Origin: Candidatus Pacearchaeota archaeon
GTDB taxonomy: Archaea; Nanobdellota; Nanobdellia; Pacearchaeales; GW2011-AR1
NCBI GenBank assembly: GCA_018304165.1
Contig: JAGVWS010000036.1
Location: 1-48,944, forward strand
Direction of reading: 5' to 3'
Length of the DNA: 48,944 nt
The notes beneath the pieces are model-generated. The model was not told the DNA's origin and made no database searches. It was given only the letters and a program-made list of their open reading frames with translations. Both the position numbers and the translations under genes were made by a program. Positions within the stretch are counted from its first letter, which is position 1. Each line of letters begins with the position of its first letter. Positions 36,781 to 45,978 of the stretch are shown here, one piece after another.

Positions 36781-37347
36781 ATGGCAAGGGCAAGAAAAAA
36801 ATCAGTTAACCTGAAGCCAGCAGACTGCTCTAATGGTTATAAAGTTAAGTTATTCATTGTATTATTTGCGGGATTACTTCTGCTGTTCATTCCTTCAGCC
36901 ATGGCTCACTGTCCTCTATGCACGGGCATTACTATCGCTGGAGTCGGAGCTACGAGAGCATTAGGATTGGATGACAGCTTAGTAGGAGTATTTGCGGGAG
37001 GTATGGTATTCTCTTCAGCGCTTTGGGTTAATAATATTCTTGAGAAGAGGGGCTTCAGGAAGAGCAGGCTTAGAGCTTTGAGTTTGATTATAGCGATATT
37101 CATAGCTACCTTAATTACCTATTACACTGCAGGGCTTGCTGGGCCGGGAAACAACTTTAGAATTTTTGGAGTTGAGAGGCTCACTTTTGGAACTCTTTCA
37201 GGAACTATTTTTAGCTTCGCTGCCTTTGCTCTCAGCACTAAATTAAAAGAAAGAAACGAAGGAAGAACTTTATTCAGCTATCAGACAATATTACTGAGCA
37301 TAGCTGCCCTGATACTGAATGCTTTCCTGTTCTGGGCGGTTTTTTAG
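36781..37347 (+). CDS. Polytopic membrane protein with exported CxxC (AHCPLCTG) motif
   Basis: Signal/TM followed by AMAHCPLCTGITIAGVGATRALGLDDSLVGVFAGG; about 5 TMs. Confidence 0.7.
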   Translation: MARARKKSVNLKPADCSNGYKVKLFIVLFAGLLLLFIPSAMAHCPLCTGITIAGVGATRALGLDDSLVGVFAGGMVFSSALWVNNILEKRGFRKSRLRALSLIIAIFIATLITYYTAGLAGPGNNFRIFGVERLTFGTLSGTIFSFAAFALSTKLKERNEGRTLFSYQTILLSIAALILNAFLFWAVF

Positions 37348-37359
37348 TATAATCTTAAA

Positions 37360-37881
37360 ATGAAACTTAACACAATAAACGCAGAAAACTTTGTAAAGAA
37401 AGTGAATGAATTAAAGTCAAAAGATAGTCTGGACATTTCTGCATGGGAAGACTTAAGCGTTGGCTTGATGAATTTAGTGAGCTTAGAGGAGCACTCTTTC
37501 TTCAGCTACATCAAGACGCACGATGAAAAATTCCTGGGCGTTCTTAATGCAGCAAGAGAGTTAAGAAAAAAGCTTCTTAAACTAATTGTCAAAAGTGATG
37601 GCTCTGACGACTCTGAAAGATGGTGCATGTCAAAGCATCTTCTCGCTTCTTCAATGAGGCTTTTTGAAGTCGGAAACAGGCTTCTTGGGGAGGGAAAGGA
37701 AGAAGACGCAAAGAAAATGTATGAAGATGCCGCAGAGCTTTACGGAATGTTCTGGAAATTAAATACAACAGGCAGAGATGAAAGCAGTGATGTTAAGAAT
37801 AAAGGCATCACTATTAGCAGTAAAGAAAAGAGCGGCATTTTTGACTCAATTAAAAAATTCCTTGAATGCTGTAAGGAGTAA
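37360..37881 (+). CDS. Helical hypothetical protein ending in ...FLECCKE
   Basis: Tightly packed in the same operon; no TM segment. Confidence 0.6.
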   Translation: MKLNTINAENFVKKVNELKSKDSLDISAWEDLSVGLMNLVSLEEHSFFSYIKTHDEKFLGVLNAARELRKKLLKLIVKSDGSDDSERWCMSKHLLASSMRLFEVGNRLLGEGKEEDAKKMYEDAAELYGMFWKLNTTGRDESSDVKNKGITISSKEKSGIFDSIKKFLECCKE

Positions 37882-37890
37882 AATAATAAA

Positions 37891-38598
37891 ATGGAAAAAG
37901 AAAGCAATAATCTAAAGAGAATTTTAGAAGAATATAGAAAAAAGAAAACATGGATATTATCTGGAATAGTTATTTTGCTAATTGTGACAGGAATCTTTTA
38001 TTTGAGCAATCAATATTCTGTTTTCTCTTTGCAAAAACAATATGATAATATCCCCACCATGGCAGGAAAAGCAATTTTTTTGAAACAAAGCTCTCAGCTT
38101 ACAAAATCCGTTGACCCAGAACTTTTGGACTTGGATAGTCAGATAATTACATGTCAACCGGATGTTGATAGTCTTTTATCCTCAAATCCGAGTTTCGGAG
38201 GCAGTTGTGTTGCTGGCGGAGCACAACTACAAAGTATAGATGGATTATATCTTAGCGGTCAATGCTGCGGAGCATTAATGGATACAAAAGAAAGGCATGA
38301 AAGTTTGGAAAAACTGCAAGCATACAAAGATATTCCTGACGTTCCCTTAGATCCCTTCCATACCCCGATAGAAATTGCAAAAAAGTGGATAGATTATGAC
38401 AAAAACACAATACTAAATTCTGAAGAGCAAAGAATTTACGATGAGGCAATGAAGATGTCTAAGGAGGGTGGACCATGCTGCTGTAAGTGCTGGCACTGGT
38501 ATGTAAATGAAGGAATTGCCAAAAAGATGATTAAAGATTATAATTATAGTGCGCAACAGATAGCTAATTACTGGGATGTTTCAGACATTTGTGGATAA
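37891..38598 (+). CDS. Membrane-anchored Cys-rich protein (GGPCCCKCWHW)
   Basis: N-terminal TM; CQPDV..., GQCCGALMD, GGPCCCKCWHWYVNEGIAKKMI...YWDVSDICG. Confidence 0.7.
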   Translation: MEKESNNLKRILEEYRKKKTWILSGIVILLIVTGIFYLSNQYSVFSLQKQYDNIPTMAGKAIFLKQSSQLTKSVDPELLDLDSQIITCQPDVDSLLSSNPSFGGSCVAGGAQLQSIDGLYLSGQCCGALMDTKERHESLEKLQAYKDIPDVPLDPFHTPIEIAKKWIDYDKNTILNSEEQRIYDEAMKMSKEGGPCCCKCWHWYVNEGIAKKMIKDYNYSAQQIANYWDVSDICG

Positions 38599-38679
38599 AA
38601 GATAGCAGAGGTCTTGGACTTGTCTGAGGCATATGACTGAGCAGGGCACGAGCACGGAGGCAATTTAGGAGGATATTAA

Positions 38680-39183
38680 ATGGACAAGAAAATAGATTTT
38701 AAAAGAAGCCTGAAGAACAGCAATTTAGTATGGATAGTGCTTATCGTCCTTTCACTACTCATAGCTTTCATGGTTATTAAATCATCATACAATAATCCTT
38801 TAAATCTTCCGGAATACGCCTTAAAGAAGGACATTGTAAGGGAGGGATATGAGTATGCTCTTCTTCATCCTCAAAACCTTGAAGGACTGCCGTGCAATTG
38901 CGGGTGTATGGATCCTGCAGGAGTAAGCGCGCATGGCGGACGCCTTCACTCCCGCGGACTGCTGGACTGCTTTATGGAAGGAGACCCAGGAGGAGAGTTT
39001 GGCAAGGATTGGAAATGGGATTCCCACGCCTCTGACTGCGGATTGTGTATTGAAGATGCTATCCTTGTCAAGCAAAAATACGAAGAAGGAAAGTCCAAAG
39101 AAGAAATAAGGCAGATACTTGAAGAAAAATATTCAAGACAGACTTACAGCAACGACACAGCATATGACGAGCATCAGGATTGA
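38680..39183 (+). CDS. PCYCGC-motif-like membrane-anchored protein
   Basis: TM then GLPCNCGCMDPAGVSAHGGRLHSRGLLDCF...SDCGLCIEDAILVKQKYEEGKSKEEIRQILEEKY; SD aggagg. Confidence 0.75.
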   Translation: MDKKIDFKRSLKNSNLVWIVLIVLSLLIAFMVIKSSYNNPLNLPEYALKKDIVREGYEYALLHPQNLEGLPCNCGCMDPAGVSAHGGRLHSRGLLDCFMEGDPGGEFGKDWKWDSHASDCGLCIEDAILVKQKYEEGKSKEEIRQILEEKYSRQTYSNDTAYDEHQD

Positions 39184-39327
39184 ATGTTGTATTAAATGAT
39201 AATTGAGAAATAAGGCAGTATGTGTTGCAATCATCAGAATATAAATAATTAATGATAAAATGAATAAGATGTTGATTATAGACATTATTTATGGTAGATT
39301 TACTAAATAGGGGTTGGTAATAGCAAG

Positions 39328-39816
39328 ATGATAAAAAATATGGAACTTAATAAGGCTAACAAGGATAATAAAGAATCTGGCATTAAAAGCAATAAAGAGA
39401 GCAACGCATTTCTTTATGGAATCCTTGCGGGGCTGGCACTGCTTTTATTTTATCTTGGTGTTCTTAGCTTGTTCCAGAGTTTTCAGTTTGCCCTTTCAAA
39501 TTTAAGAAGCTTATGGTACTTCATTCTTCCTCTTGCCGTCGGCTTTGGAACTCAAATCGGGCTCTACTTTTCAATAAGGCACAGCGCCACCGTCAATGCT
39601 ACTGCAGTAGGAACTGGAGGAGTTTCTGCCGGCTCCATGATTGCATGCTGCAGCCACTTCCTTCTTAACTTAATTCCAATCACAGGGCTTTCCGGCATTT
39701 CCATGTTTTTAATGGCGTATCAGAAGCAGTTCCTGACTATAGGAATTGTAGCCAACGTCATTGGCATTTACCTAATGTTCAACCACAGAAGAAAAATGAA
39801 AGGAGACGCCCATTGA
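39328..39816 (+). CDS. Polytopic membrane protein with ACCSHFLLNLIPITGLSG motif
   Basis: About 4 TMs; CC pair within a membrane segment. Confidence 0.65.
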   Translation: MIKNMELNKANKDNKESGIKSNKESNAFLYGILAGLALLLFYLGVLSLFQSFQFALSNLRSLWYFILPLAVGFGTQIGLYFSIRHSATVNATAVGTGGVSAGSMIACCSHFLLNLIPITGLSGISMFLMAYQKQFLTIGIVANVIGIYLMFNHRRKMKGDAH

Positions 39817-39847
39817 ACTAATTGGTAAGCAAACGCGCACATAAAAA

Positions 39848-40072
39848 ATGAACAAGAACACAAAGATAATACTGTATGTAATAACTACCATGATAGTGAT
39901 AGCTCTGCTTATATCTACTTTTTTTCCCGGAATGGTCTATGCTGTGCGCGATGCAGGTGCTGGAAGCAGCGGTTCTAACGGAGATATATGCAAGCCGCGG
40001 CCCGGATACACTGAAGCGGAATGGCGCGATCACATGAGCCATCACCCAAGTATTTATGGGGAGTGCTTGTAG
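39848..40072 (+). CDS. Small membrane-anchored protein with C-terminal HMSHHPSIYGECL
   Basis: TM then short Gly/Ser linker and Cys/His-containing tail. Confidence 0.6.
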   Translation: MNKNTKIILYVITTMIVIALLISTFFPGMVYAVRDAGAGSSGSNGDICKPRPGYTEAEWRDHMSHHPSIYGECL

Positions 40073-40214
40073 TGGATTGTGAGTTTATACTATAAGTATT
40101 ATTATAAAACACTAAGGGATATATAAATTAACATTAGATTATATATTTGTAGTGTTGGTTGCGATTGCTCACCAGCCACAAACATTATAAAATCATTCTA
40201 TTATTCATGATGAT

Positions 40215-40520
40215 ATGAAGTTCAATAAACTTGTTCGTGACAAAATACCGGAAATCATAAAGAATAAAGGAGAAGTTCCGATTACACACCTTGCTTCTGA
40301 TGATGAATATTGGCAAAAACTAAAAGAAAAACTTCAAGAAGAAGTTGACGAATTTGTGAAAGGCGACAATGAAGAAGAACTGGCTGATATTCTTGAAGTT
40401 GTTTACGCAATATGTGATCATATAAAGATTGATAAAGAAGAATTAGAACTTCTTAGAAAAAAGAAAGCAGATGAAAGAGGTGGATTTAAAGATAAAATAA
40501 TTCTTGATGAGACAAAATAG
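40215..40520 (+). CDS. MazG-like/phosphoribosyl-ATP pyrophosphohydrolase-like protein
   Basis: FNKLVRDKIPEIIKNKGE...KLQEEVDEFVKGDNEEELADILEVVYAI. Confidence 0.85.
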   Translation: MKFNKLVRDKIPEIIKNKGEVPITHLASDDEYWQKLKEKLQEEVDEFVKGDNEEELADILEVVYAICDHIKIDKEELELLRKKKADERGGFKDKIILDETK

Positions 40521-40591
40521 TGGCAGTCTTCTGACAGCTCCCAAATCAACAATCTATATAAACTATTAATCTTAATTTAATCTATATAAAA

Positions 40592-41452
40592 ATGGTCCGC
40601 TGGGTGATAAAGGCTTCGGGTGAAAGAGCAGAATACAACCGCAATAAGATTATCCGCACTCTGCTTCGCGCGGGAGCGGACAGGCAGAAGGCTAAGGAAG
40701 TAGTGTATGGAATAGAAAGGGAGCTCTATGACGGAGTATCAACAAAAGAGATTTTGAAGCTGGCTTTGAAGGCTCTGAAAGACATGCCTTCCGTGGCCAT
40801 GCGCTATAATCTTAAAAATGCAATTATGTCGCTCGGCCCTTCGGGATTCCCGTTTGAAAAATTCTTTGCTGAAGTGCTGAAAGCATGTAGTTACAGCACG
40901 GAGATCGGAAGAGTTTATCAGGGGCATAGAATAAGCCAGGAGGTGGACATAACTGCAAAGAACCTGAAGACGGGCAGGTTTTTCATGGTGGAATGTAAGT
41001 ATCATAATCAGGCAGGAATATACACTGATGCCAAGGTGGCCATGTATACTTATGCAAGGTTCCTTGACTTAGGGAAGTTTTTTGATTTTCCATGGCTTGT
41101 CTCAAACACTAAGTTTTCAGGAGATGCAATAAAGTATGCTCAGGGAGTGGGAATGAGCATGACATCATGGAATTATCCGTTAAGAGGCAGCCTCAAAGAG
41201 CTTATAGAATCTAAGGGGCTGTATCCTGTAACAATACTTAGCTCAGTAAAAGGGTTTGTCAAAGATAGGCTTGCAGAAGCCGGCATAGTAACAACAAAGA
41301 ACCTGATAGAAAAGGGCTTTGAGGATATAATAAAGGTTACCAAGCTTCCTGAGAATCTTGTAGGAAGAATCATCTCTGAAGCACGGCATCTTCACAGCGA
41401 GGACATTGTAGGCGAAGATGTCGCACGCATGAACTCCGCGCGCCGTATGTAA
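40592..41452 (+). CDS. ATP-cone domain fused to a PD-(D/E)xK nuclease-like domain and HhH-like C-terminus
   Basis: VIKASGERAEYNRNKIIRTLLRAGA (ATP cone); ISQEVDITAKNLKTGRFFMVECKYHN (D...ECK); VKDRLAEAGIVTTKNLI (HhH-like). Confidence 0.75.
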   Translation: MVRWVIKASGERAEYNRNKIIRTLLRAGADRQKAKEVVYGIERELYDGVSTKEILKLALKALKDMPSVAMRYNLKNAIMSLGPSGFPFEKFFAEVLKACSYSTEIGRVYQGHRISQEVDITAKNLKTGRFFMVECKYHNQAGIYTDAKVAMYTYARFLDLGKFFDFPWLVSNTKFSGDAIKYAQGVGMSMTSWNYPLRGSLKELIESKGLYPVTILSSVKGFVKDRLAEAGIVTTKNLIEKGFEDIIKVTKLPENLVGRIISEARHLHSEDIVGEDVARMNSARRM

Positions 41453-41463
41453 GAGCGCAAAAG

Positions 41464-41680
41464 TATCTCCGATGGATAATTATTATAGCAGCATAAAAAC
41501 AATATAACTATTGTAAATTCTGATGATTATTTATAGCTAGTTTAATTGATGATAATTGCTAATAAATGCTAACAAATGCTAACCAAAGCTTAGTCATGCA
41601 TATCTATACTTATTAAGAGGACTTACATTATTGGCTGATTTTTTAAATCTTCCTGCTAAATTGGGACTGGAGCGGAGATA
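41464..41680. repeat. MITE-like dispersed element, family 1, copy 2
   Basis: TATCTCCGATGGATAATTATTATAGCAGCATAAAAACAATATA identical to copy 1; ends agCGGAGATA; about 217 bp. Confidence 0.7.
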
Positions 41681-41709
41681 CCACGCAAACCGAAAGGCTT
41701 AAATACTAT

Positions 41710-41730
41710 ATATGAGTAAATCATTCATAT
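41710..41730. promoter_or_regulatory. ArsR-type operator candidate ATATGA-N9-TCATAT
   Basis: Inverted repeat overlapping the start of the ArsR gene. Confidence 0.5.
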
Positions 41731-42100
41731 GATGAATAAAAACATATTAAAGCATGTTCATAAAAAAGGATTTAATGAAGAGGAAATTCAGGGCGCTTAC
41801 AGGATTTTCTTTGGAACTCTTGTATCAGAGTCGCGCCTTAAGATAATAAATATTATCAGGAATGGAAAGAAGAACGTTTCTGAAATTACAGGAAGGCTGA
41901 AAATGAGCCAGACAGCTGTCTCCCATGATCTTGCGCGCTTGAGAAGATGCGGATTCGTCAAGTCATTTGTAGAGGGAAAGTACAGATATTACGAGCTCAA
42001 CAGAGAAACAATAAGGCCGTTAATGGTTCTTATTGACAGGCATATGTCTAAGTATTGCATTCACATATTAAATGGTGCTGAAGGCCCAAGGCAGAAATGA
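41729..42100 (+). CDS. ArsR-family transcriptional regulator
   Basis: SESRLKIINIIRNGKKNVSEITGRLKMSQTAVSHDLARLRRCGFVKSFVEGKYRYYELN. Confidence 0.92.
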   Translation: MMNKNILKHVHKKGFNEEEIQGAYRIFFGTLVSESRLKIINIIRNGKKNVSEITGRLKMSQTAVSHDLARLRRCGFVKSFVEGKYRYYELNRETIRPLMVLIDRHMSKYCIHILNGAEGPRQK

Positions 42101-42124
42101 GAGCAGACATGCACAGTATTTAAC

Positions 42125-42460
42125 ATGGCAAAAAACATGCGTGATAGTTCAAATAACTCAGGTAATGGCTCCAGCGAGCTGGTTATAGTAGTAGTTGCGA
42201 TTCTGCTCGCCGTGCTTGGCCTTAGCTCTATAGGATTTGGAATGATGGGCTTCAGAGGATTTTGGGGGGTGTTTGGAATGTCAGGAGTCGGAGTATCAGG
42301 CATAATGTCTGGCATAGCAGGCATGTCAAATAACTATCCTCTCTATTGGCTCTATTACCTCCTTTCATTAATAGTCCAAGTTTTGTTCATAATAGGATTA
42401 GCCATATTGATAATGTGGCTTATCAAAAAACTGCAAGGAGGTGAAAACAATGGCAGATAG
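42125..42460 (+). CDS. Gly/Met-rich membrane protein
   Basis: Two to three TMs; GFGMMGFRGFWGVFGMSGVGVSGIMSG. Confidence 0.6.
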   Translation: MAKNMRDSSNNSGNGSSELVIVVVAILLAVLGLSSIGFGMMGFRGFWGVFGMSGVGVSGIMSGIAGMSNNYPLYWLYYLLSLIVQVLFIIGLAILIMWLIKKLQGGENNGR

Positions 42461-42716
42461 GATAAATGCCAGCAGGTTTGGCCTGTCCTTCGGCATTGCG
42501 GGAGGAATAATTTCTCTTATTTGCGGCATACTCCTTGCTATTGCTCCGTCATTTACCATAAGCTTGTTTGGGGCAATATTCCACGGGATTGACTTAAGCC
42601 AGATAGCGAGCAAGTCAGTCGGCATTGGCGGGATAATACTTGGCATAATTGAAGTATTCATAATTGGATACATCTTTGGATGGCTTGTTGGAGTATTTTA
42701 TAACAAGTTTAACTAA
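42441..42716 (+). CDS. DUF5676-like membrane protein (probable start ATG at 42450)
   Basis: INASRFGLSFGIAGGIISLICG...FHGIDLSQIASK...IIEVFIIGYIFGWLVGVFYNKFN. Confidence 0.7.
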   Translation: MKTMADRINASRFGLSFGIAGGIISLICGILLAIAPSFTISLFGAIFHGIDLSQIASKSVGIGGIILGIIEVFIIGYIFGWLVGVFYNKFN

Positions 42717-42822
42717 GAGTCTATCTATAAAGTCTATCCCTAAATTTTTATTATTTTTTTGTATAAGTAGTCTAAACACAACATAATAAAATAGGAGCAG
42801 AGAAAATAGGAGGAAACAAAAA

Positions 42823-43053
42823 ATGAAAAAGGCAATGATTGTTATACATGGAATGCACTGCGCTTCATGCGCTTCAAACATAGAAAGAAGCCTCAAGAAA
42901 ATTCCGGGAGTCAGGAGCGCTTCAGTCAGCCTTATAATGAAAAAAGGAAGCGTTGAGTTTGACGAGAGCAATAGCGCTGGTGTTACTGAAGATGAAATCA
43001 GAAACGCAGTAAAACGCGCGGGATACGAAGCAAAGAGCATAACATTCAGCTGA
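42823..43053 (+). CDS. copZ: Heavy-metal-associated (HMA, CopZ-like) domain protein
   Basis: VIHGMHCASCASNIERSLKKIPGVRSASVSL. Confidence 0.93.
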   Translation: MKKAMIVIHGMHCASCASNIERSLKKIPGVRSASVSLIMKKGSVEFDESNSAGVTEDEIRNAVKRAGYEAKSITFS

Positions 43054-43092
43054 AATTTGGTAAATAACATCAATCAATATTCCTCTTGAAAA

Positions 43093-45174
43093 ATGGAAAT
43101 GAAGAATAATAAGGATATGCATGAGCACAGCAACAGCAGTGATATGATGCATGAAAACCACAGTAAGCGCGCCGAACACAACAAGCATGAACACGACGAG
43201 CACGCAGAACATGACCATTCTTCTCCTGTAGAAGACGAAGAAATATCTATGTGGAAGAAGAAGCTTTTTTGGGCGTGGCTCTTTGGAGTTCCTGTTCTTA
43301 TTTTAATGTTCATAGCAAGGGTCTTTGGAATTGAAGTTGTTTCTGATACATTCGTGATTATTTTATTTCTTATTCTTGGATTTCCGGTAGTGTTTGTTTT
43401 TGGATGGAGTACTATTAAGGGCGGCTTTAGAGGGCTATTCACTTTTTATTTCAATATGGATTCCCTGATTGCCTTGGGAACTACTATTGCTTATCTTACG
43501 GGAGTTGGTGCATTGCTTGGTGTAGTACAGGATTATTCAGGAGTTGCCGCTGCAATAATGGCTATTTTCGTAACAGGAAAGTACATTGAGTCTGTGGCCC
43601 GCGGCCGTGCTACACGGGAAATAATGAAGCTTCTTGAGCTCGGCGCTAAAAAGGCCAGAATTCTAAGGAATATGGGGGGAAAAAATGAAGTAGAAGTTGA
43701 GGTTGACATTTCAGAAGTCCAGATAGGTGATATTATACTTGTGAGGCCTGGAGAAAAGATACCTACTGATGGCATTGTTGTCCGCGGGGAGTCGGCAGTT
43801 GACGAGTCAATGGTTACGGGAGAGAGCATGCCAATTGACAAGAGAAAAGGCTCAAATGTTATCGGAGCTACAATAAATCAGGATGGAATTCTTTATGTTG
43901 AGGCAAATAAAATTGGGAGCGATACTTTCCTGGCTCACATAATAAAACTCGTAGAGGAAGCGCAGAGCACAAAAATCCCAATTCAAAAACTTGCAGACAA
44001 AGTTACTTCTTATTTTGTTCCGGCAGTCCTTGTGCTTTCAGTTCTTACATTCCTGGGATGGATGGTTTTTAATGGGGATTTAAGCAAGGCCCTGACATCT
44101 GCCATCGCTGTCCTTGTCATTGCATGCCCATGCGCTCTCGGACTGGCAGTTCCTATTGCATTAACTGTCGGCTCGGGAATGGGAGCGAAGAAAGGAATTT
44201 TAATAAGAAAGGGAGAAGCAATACAGACCATGAAAGAGGTTAGAATTCTTGTTTTTGACAAAACGGGAACTATAACAAAAGGAAAGCCGGAAGTTGTTTC
44301 TGTTCATTCGTTGGTTAAGGAAATTTATATGCTTGAGATTGCAGCAAGCATTGAAAAACTCAGCGAGCATCCTTTGTCAAGGGCCATAGTAAACAAAGCT
44401 TCTCAAGACGGAGTTAAGAGGTTTAAGGAAGTCAAGAATTTTAAGGTTTTAAGAGGGAGGGGAGTTGAAGGCACCATAGGAAAAAATAAAGTGATTATAG
44501 GAAACACTTCTTTGATGAATGAGCGGAGAATTTCAGTTATGGAAGTTGAAAACAAGGTTGAGGAGTTTGAGAAGCTTGGATATACAACAATAGTGGTTTC
44601 AGAAAATAGCAAGGTTTTAGGAATTATTGGAATTGCAGACGCTCTTAAAGACGATTCTGTAGAAGCCATCAACCTTCTCAATAGCGGGGGATACAGGACT
44701 GTAATGATAACCGGAGATAATGAAAGAACAGCCAGAGCAATAGCTAATGCCGTCGGAATAAAAGAAGTGCTTGCAAATGTTCTTCCTGAAGAAAAGGCAA
44801 AGAAAGTTGAAGAGCTCCAAAAACTTGGAGAGGGTCTGGTGGCTTTTGTCGGAGACGGGATTAATGATGCTCCTGCTTTGAAACAGGCAAATGTGGGCAT
44901 AGCAATGGGAACAGGAACCGATATTGCTATTGAAGCCGGAGACATTGTTCTTGCAAGAGGCAGTTTGCTGGGGGCTGTTCAGGCCATCAATTTGTCAAAA
45001 GCCACATTTAAAAAAATAAGGCAGAATTTGTTCTGGGCATTTGCATACAACACTCTTGCAATTCCATTAGCTGTTGCCGGCCTTCTTCATCCAATAATCG
45101 CTGAAGCTGCAATGGCTCTTTCGTCAATAAGTGTTATAACAAATGCTAATCTGCTGAGAAGAAAGAGGATATAG
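43093..45174 (+). CDS. copA: P1B-type copper-translocating ATPase with His/Met-rich N-terminus
   Basis: [74 protein letters not shown]. Confidence 0.93.
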   Translation: MEMKNNKDMHEHSNSSDMMHENHSKRAEHNKHEHDEHAEHDHSSPVEDEEISMWKKKLFWAWLFGVPVLILMFIARVFGIEVVSDTFVIILFLILGFPVVFVFGWSTIKGGFRGLFTFYFNMDSLIALGTTIAYLTGVGALLGVVQDYSGVAAAIMAIFVTGKYIESVARGRATREIMKLLELGAKKARILRNMGGKNEVEVEVDISEVQIGDIILVRPGEKIPTDGIVVRGESAVDESMVTGESMPIDKRKGSNVIGATINQDGILYVEANKIGSDTFLAHIIKLVEEAQSTKIPIQKLADKVTSYFVPAVLVLSVLTFLGWMVFNGDLSKALTSAIAVLVIACPCALGLAVPIALTVGSGMGAKKGILIRKGEAIQTMKEVRILVFDKTGTITKGKPEVVSVHSLVKEIYMLEIAASIEKLSEHPLSRAIVNKASQDGVKRFKEVKNFKVLRGRGVEGTIGKNKVIIGNTSLMNERRISVMEVENKVEEFEKLGYTTIVVSENSKVLGIIGIADALKDDSVEAINLLNSGGYRTVMITGDNERTARAIANAVGIKEVLANVLPEEKAKKVEELQKLGEGLVAFVGDGINDAPALKQANVGIAMGTGTDIAIEAGDIVLARGSLLGAVQAINLSKATFKKIRQNLFWAFAYNTLAIPLAVAGLLHPIIAEAAMALSSISVITNANLLRRKRI

Positions 45175-45303
45175 ACTGTAAAACCGGGTAGAAAATATAA
45201 AATTATAAAAATGTGGTAGTTAACAGAAATCTGTTCTAATTTTAAGCAGATGATTAAAGCTGACATGATAACATTTAAATGATGGAAAAATTAGGAAAAC
45301 ATA

Positions 45304-45843
45304 ATGGCAATGGCTGAAATAAGATGCGCAATTTGCGGCAGAGAATTCAGCAGTTCTGATAGTCTGGCTCAGCATGTTAAGGACAAACATCGGGAAGAGA
45401 TTAATGAGAAAAAACCCCTTTCATTTAAAAAAATAAGAAACTGGATAATCTCTATTCTTATTCTCACCGGAATTATTGCTCTGATAGCTTTTCTAATCAT
45501 TAACTATGAGAATCTTCCTCCAACAACTATGGAAGGCCATGTAGAATCAAATCCCCCCTCTCATATCCTTAAGGAACCCATGCCTCTGACAATTCAAAAG
45601 CACATGCTTGAGCATGCTGATGGAGAAGGAAGTCCGGGAGTAATAATAAATTATAACTGCATGGATTATAATTGTGAGCAGGGCATGATTGAAAAATTAG
45701 AAGAGTTTGCAGCAAGATATGATTATGTATACGTTGCTCCTTTCAAAGGAATGGACGCAAAAATTGCGTTGACAAAATTAGACAGGATAGAAGTTCTGGA
45801 AGAATATGATAAAGATAAAATTGAGAACTTTATAACTTCATAG
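45304..45843 (+). CDS. C2H2 zinc finger + TM + DUF3105-like domain protein
   Basis: IRCAICGREFSSSDSLAQHVKDKH; TM; TMEGHVESNPPSHI...HMLEHADGEGSPGVIINYNC. Confidence 0.7.
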   Translation: MAMAEIRCAICGREFSSSDSLAQHVKDKHREEINEKKPLSFKKIRNWIISILILTGIIALIAFLIINYENLPPTTMEGHVESNPPSHILKEPMPLTIQKHMLEHADGEGSPGVIINYNCMDYNCEQGMIEKLEEFAARYDYVYVAPFKGMDAKIALTKLDRIEVLEEYDKDKIENFITS

Positions 45844-45978
45844 TTTACTGATATATTATAGTCTGCGCGCTCACCATAATAATCATCTACCAATTTATTA
45901 TTGCTTTTATAATATTCACTAATTGCCAAAGCTATTTTTATTTTTGTTATAATGTATGATTAATCTCTAAATTTATAA

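Noticed and set aside
40080-40200. Possible fourth family 2 element (ttgctcacc near 40170)
   Set aside because: Only a short match to the terminal sequence; the body of the element is not present.
44403-44945. 180-aa minus-strand ORF inside copA
   Set aside because: Shadow of the highly conserved CopA coding strand; Ser/Pro/Ile-rich low-complexity translation.
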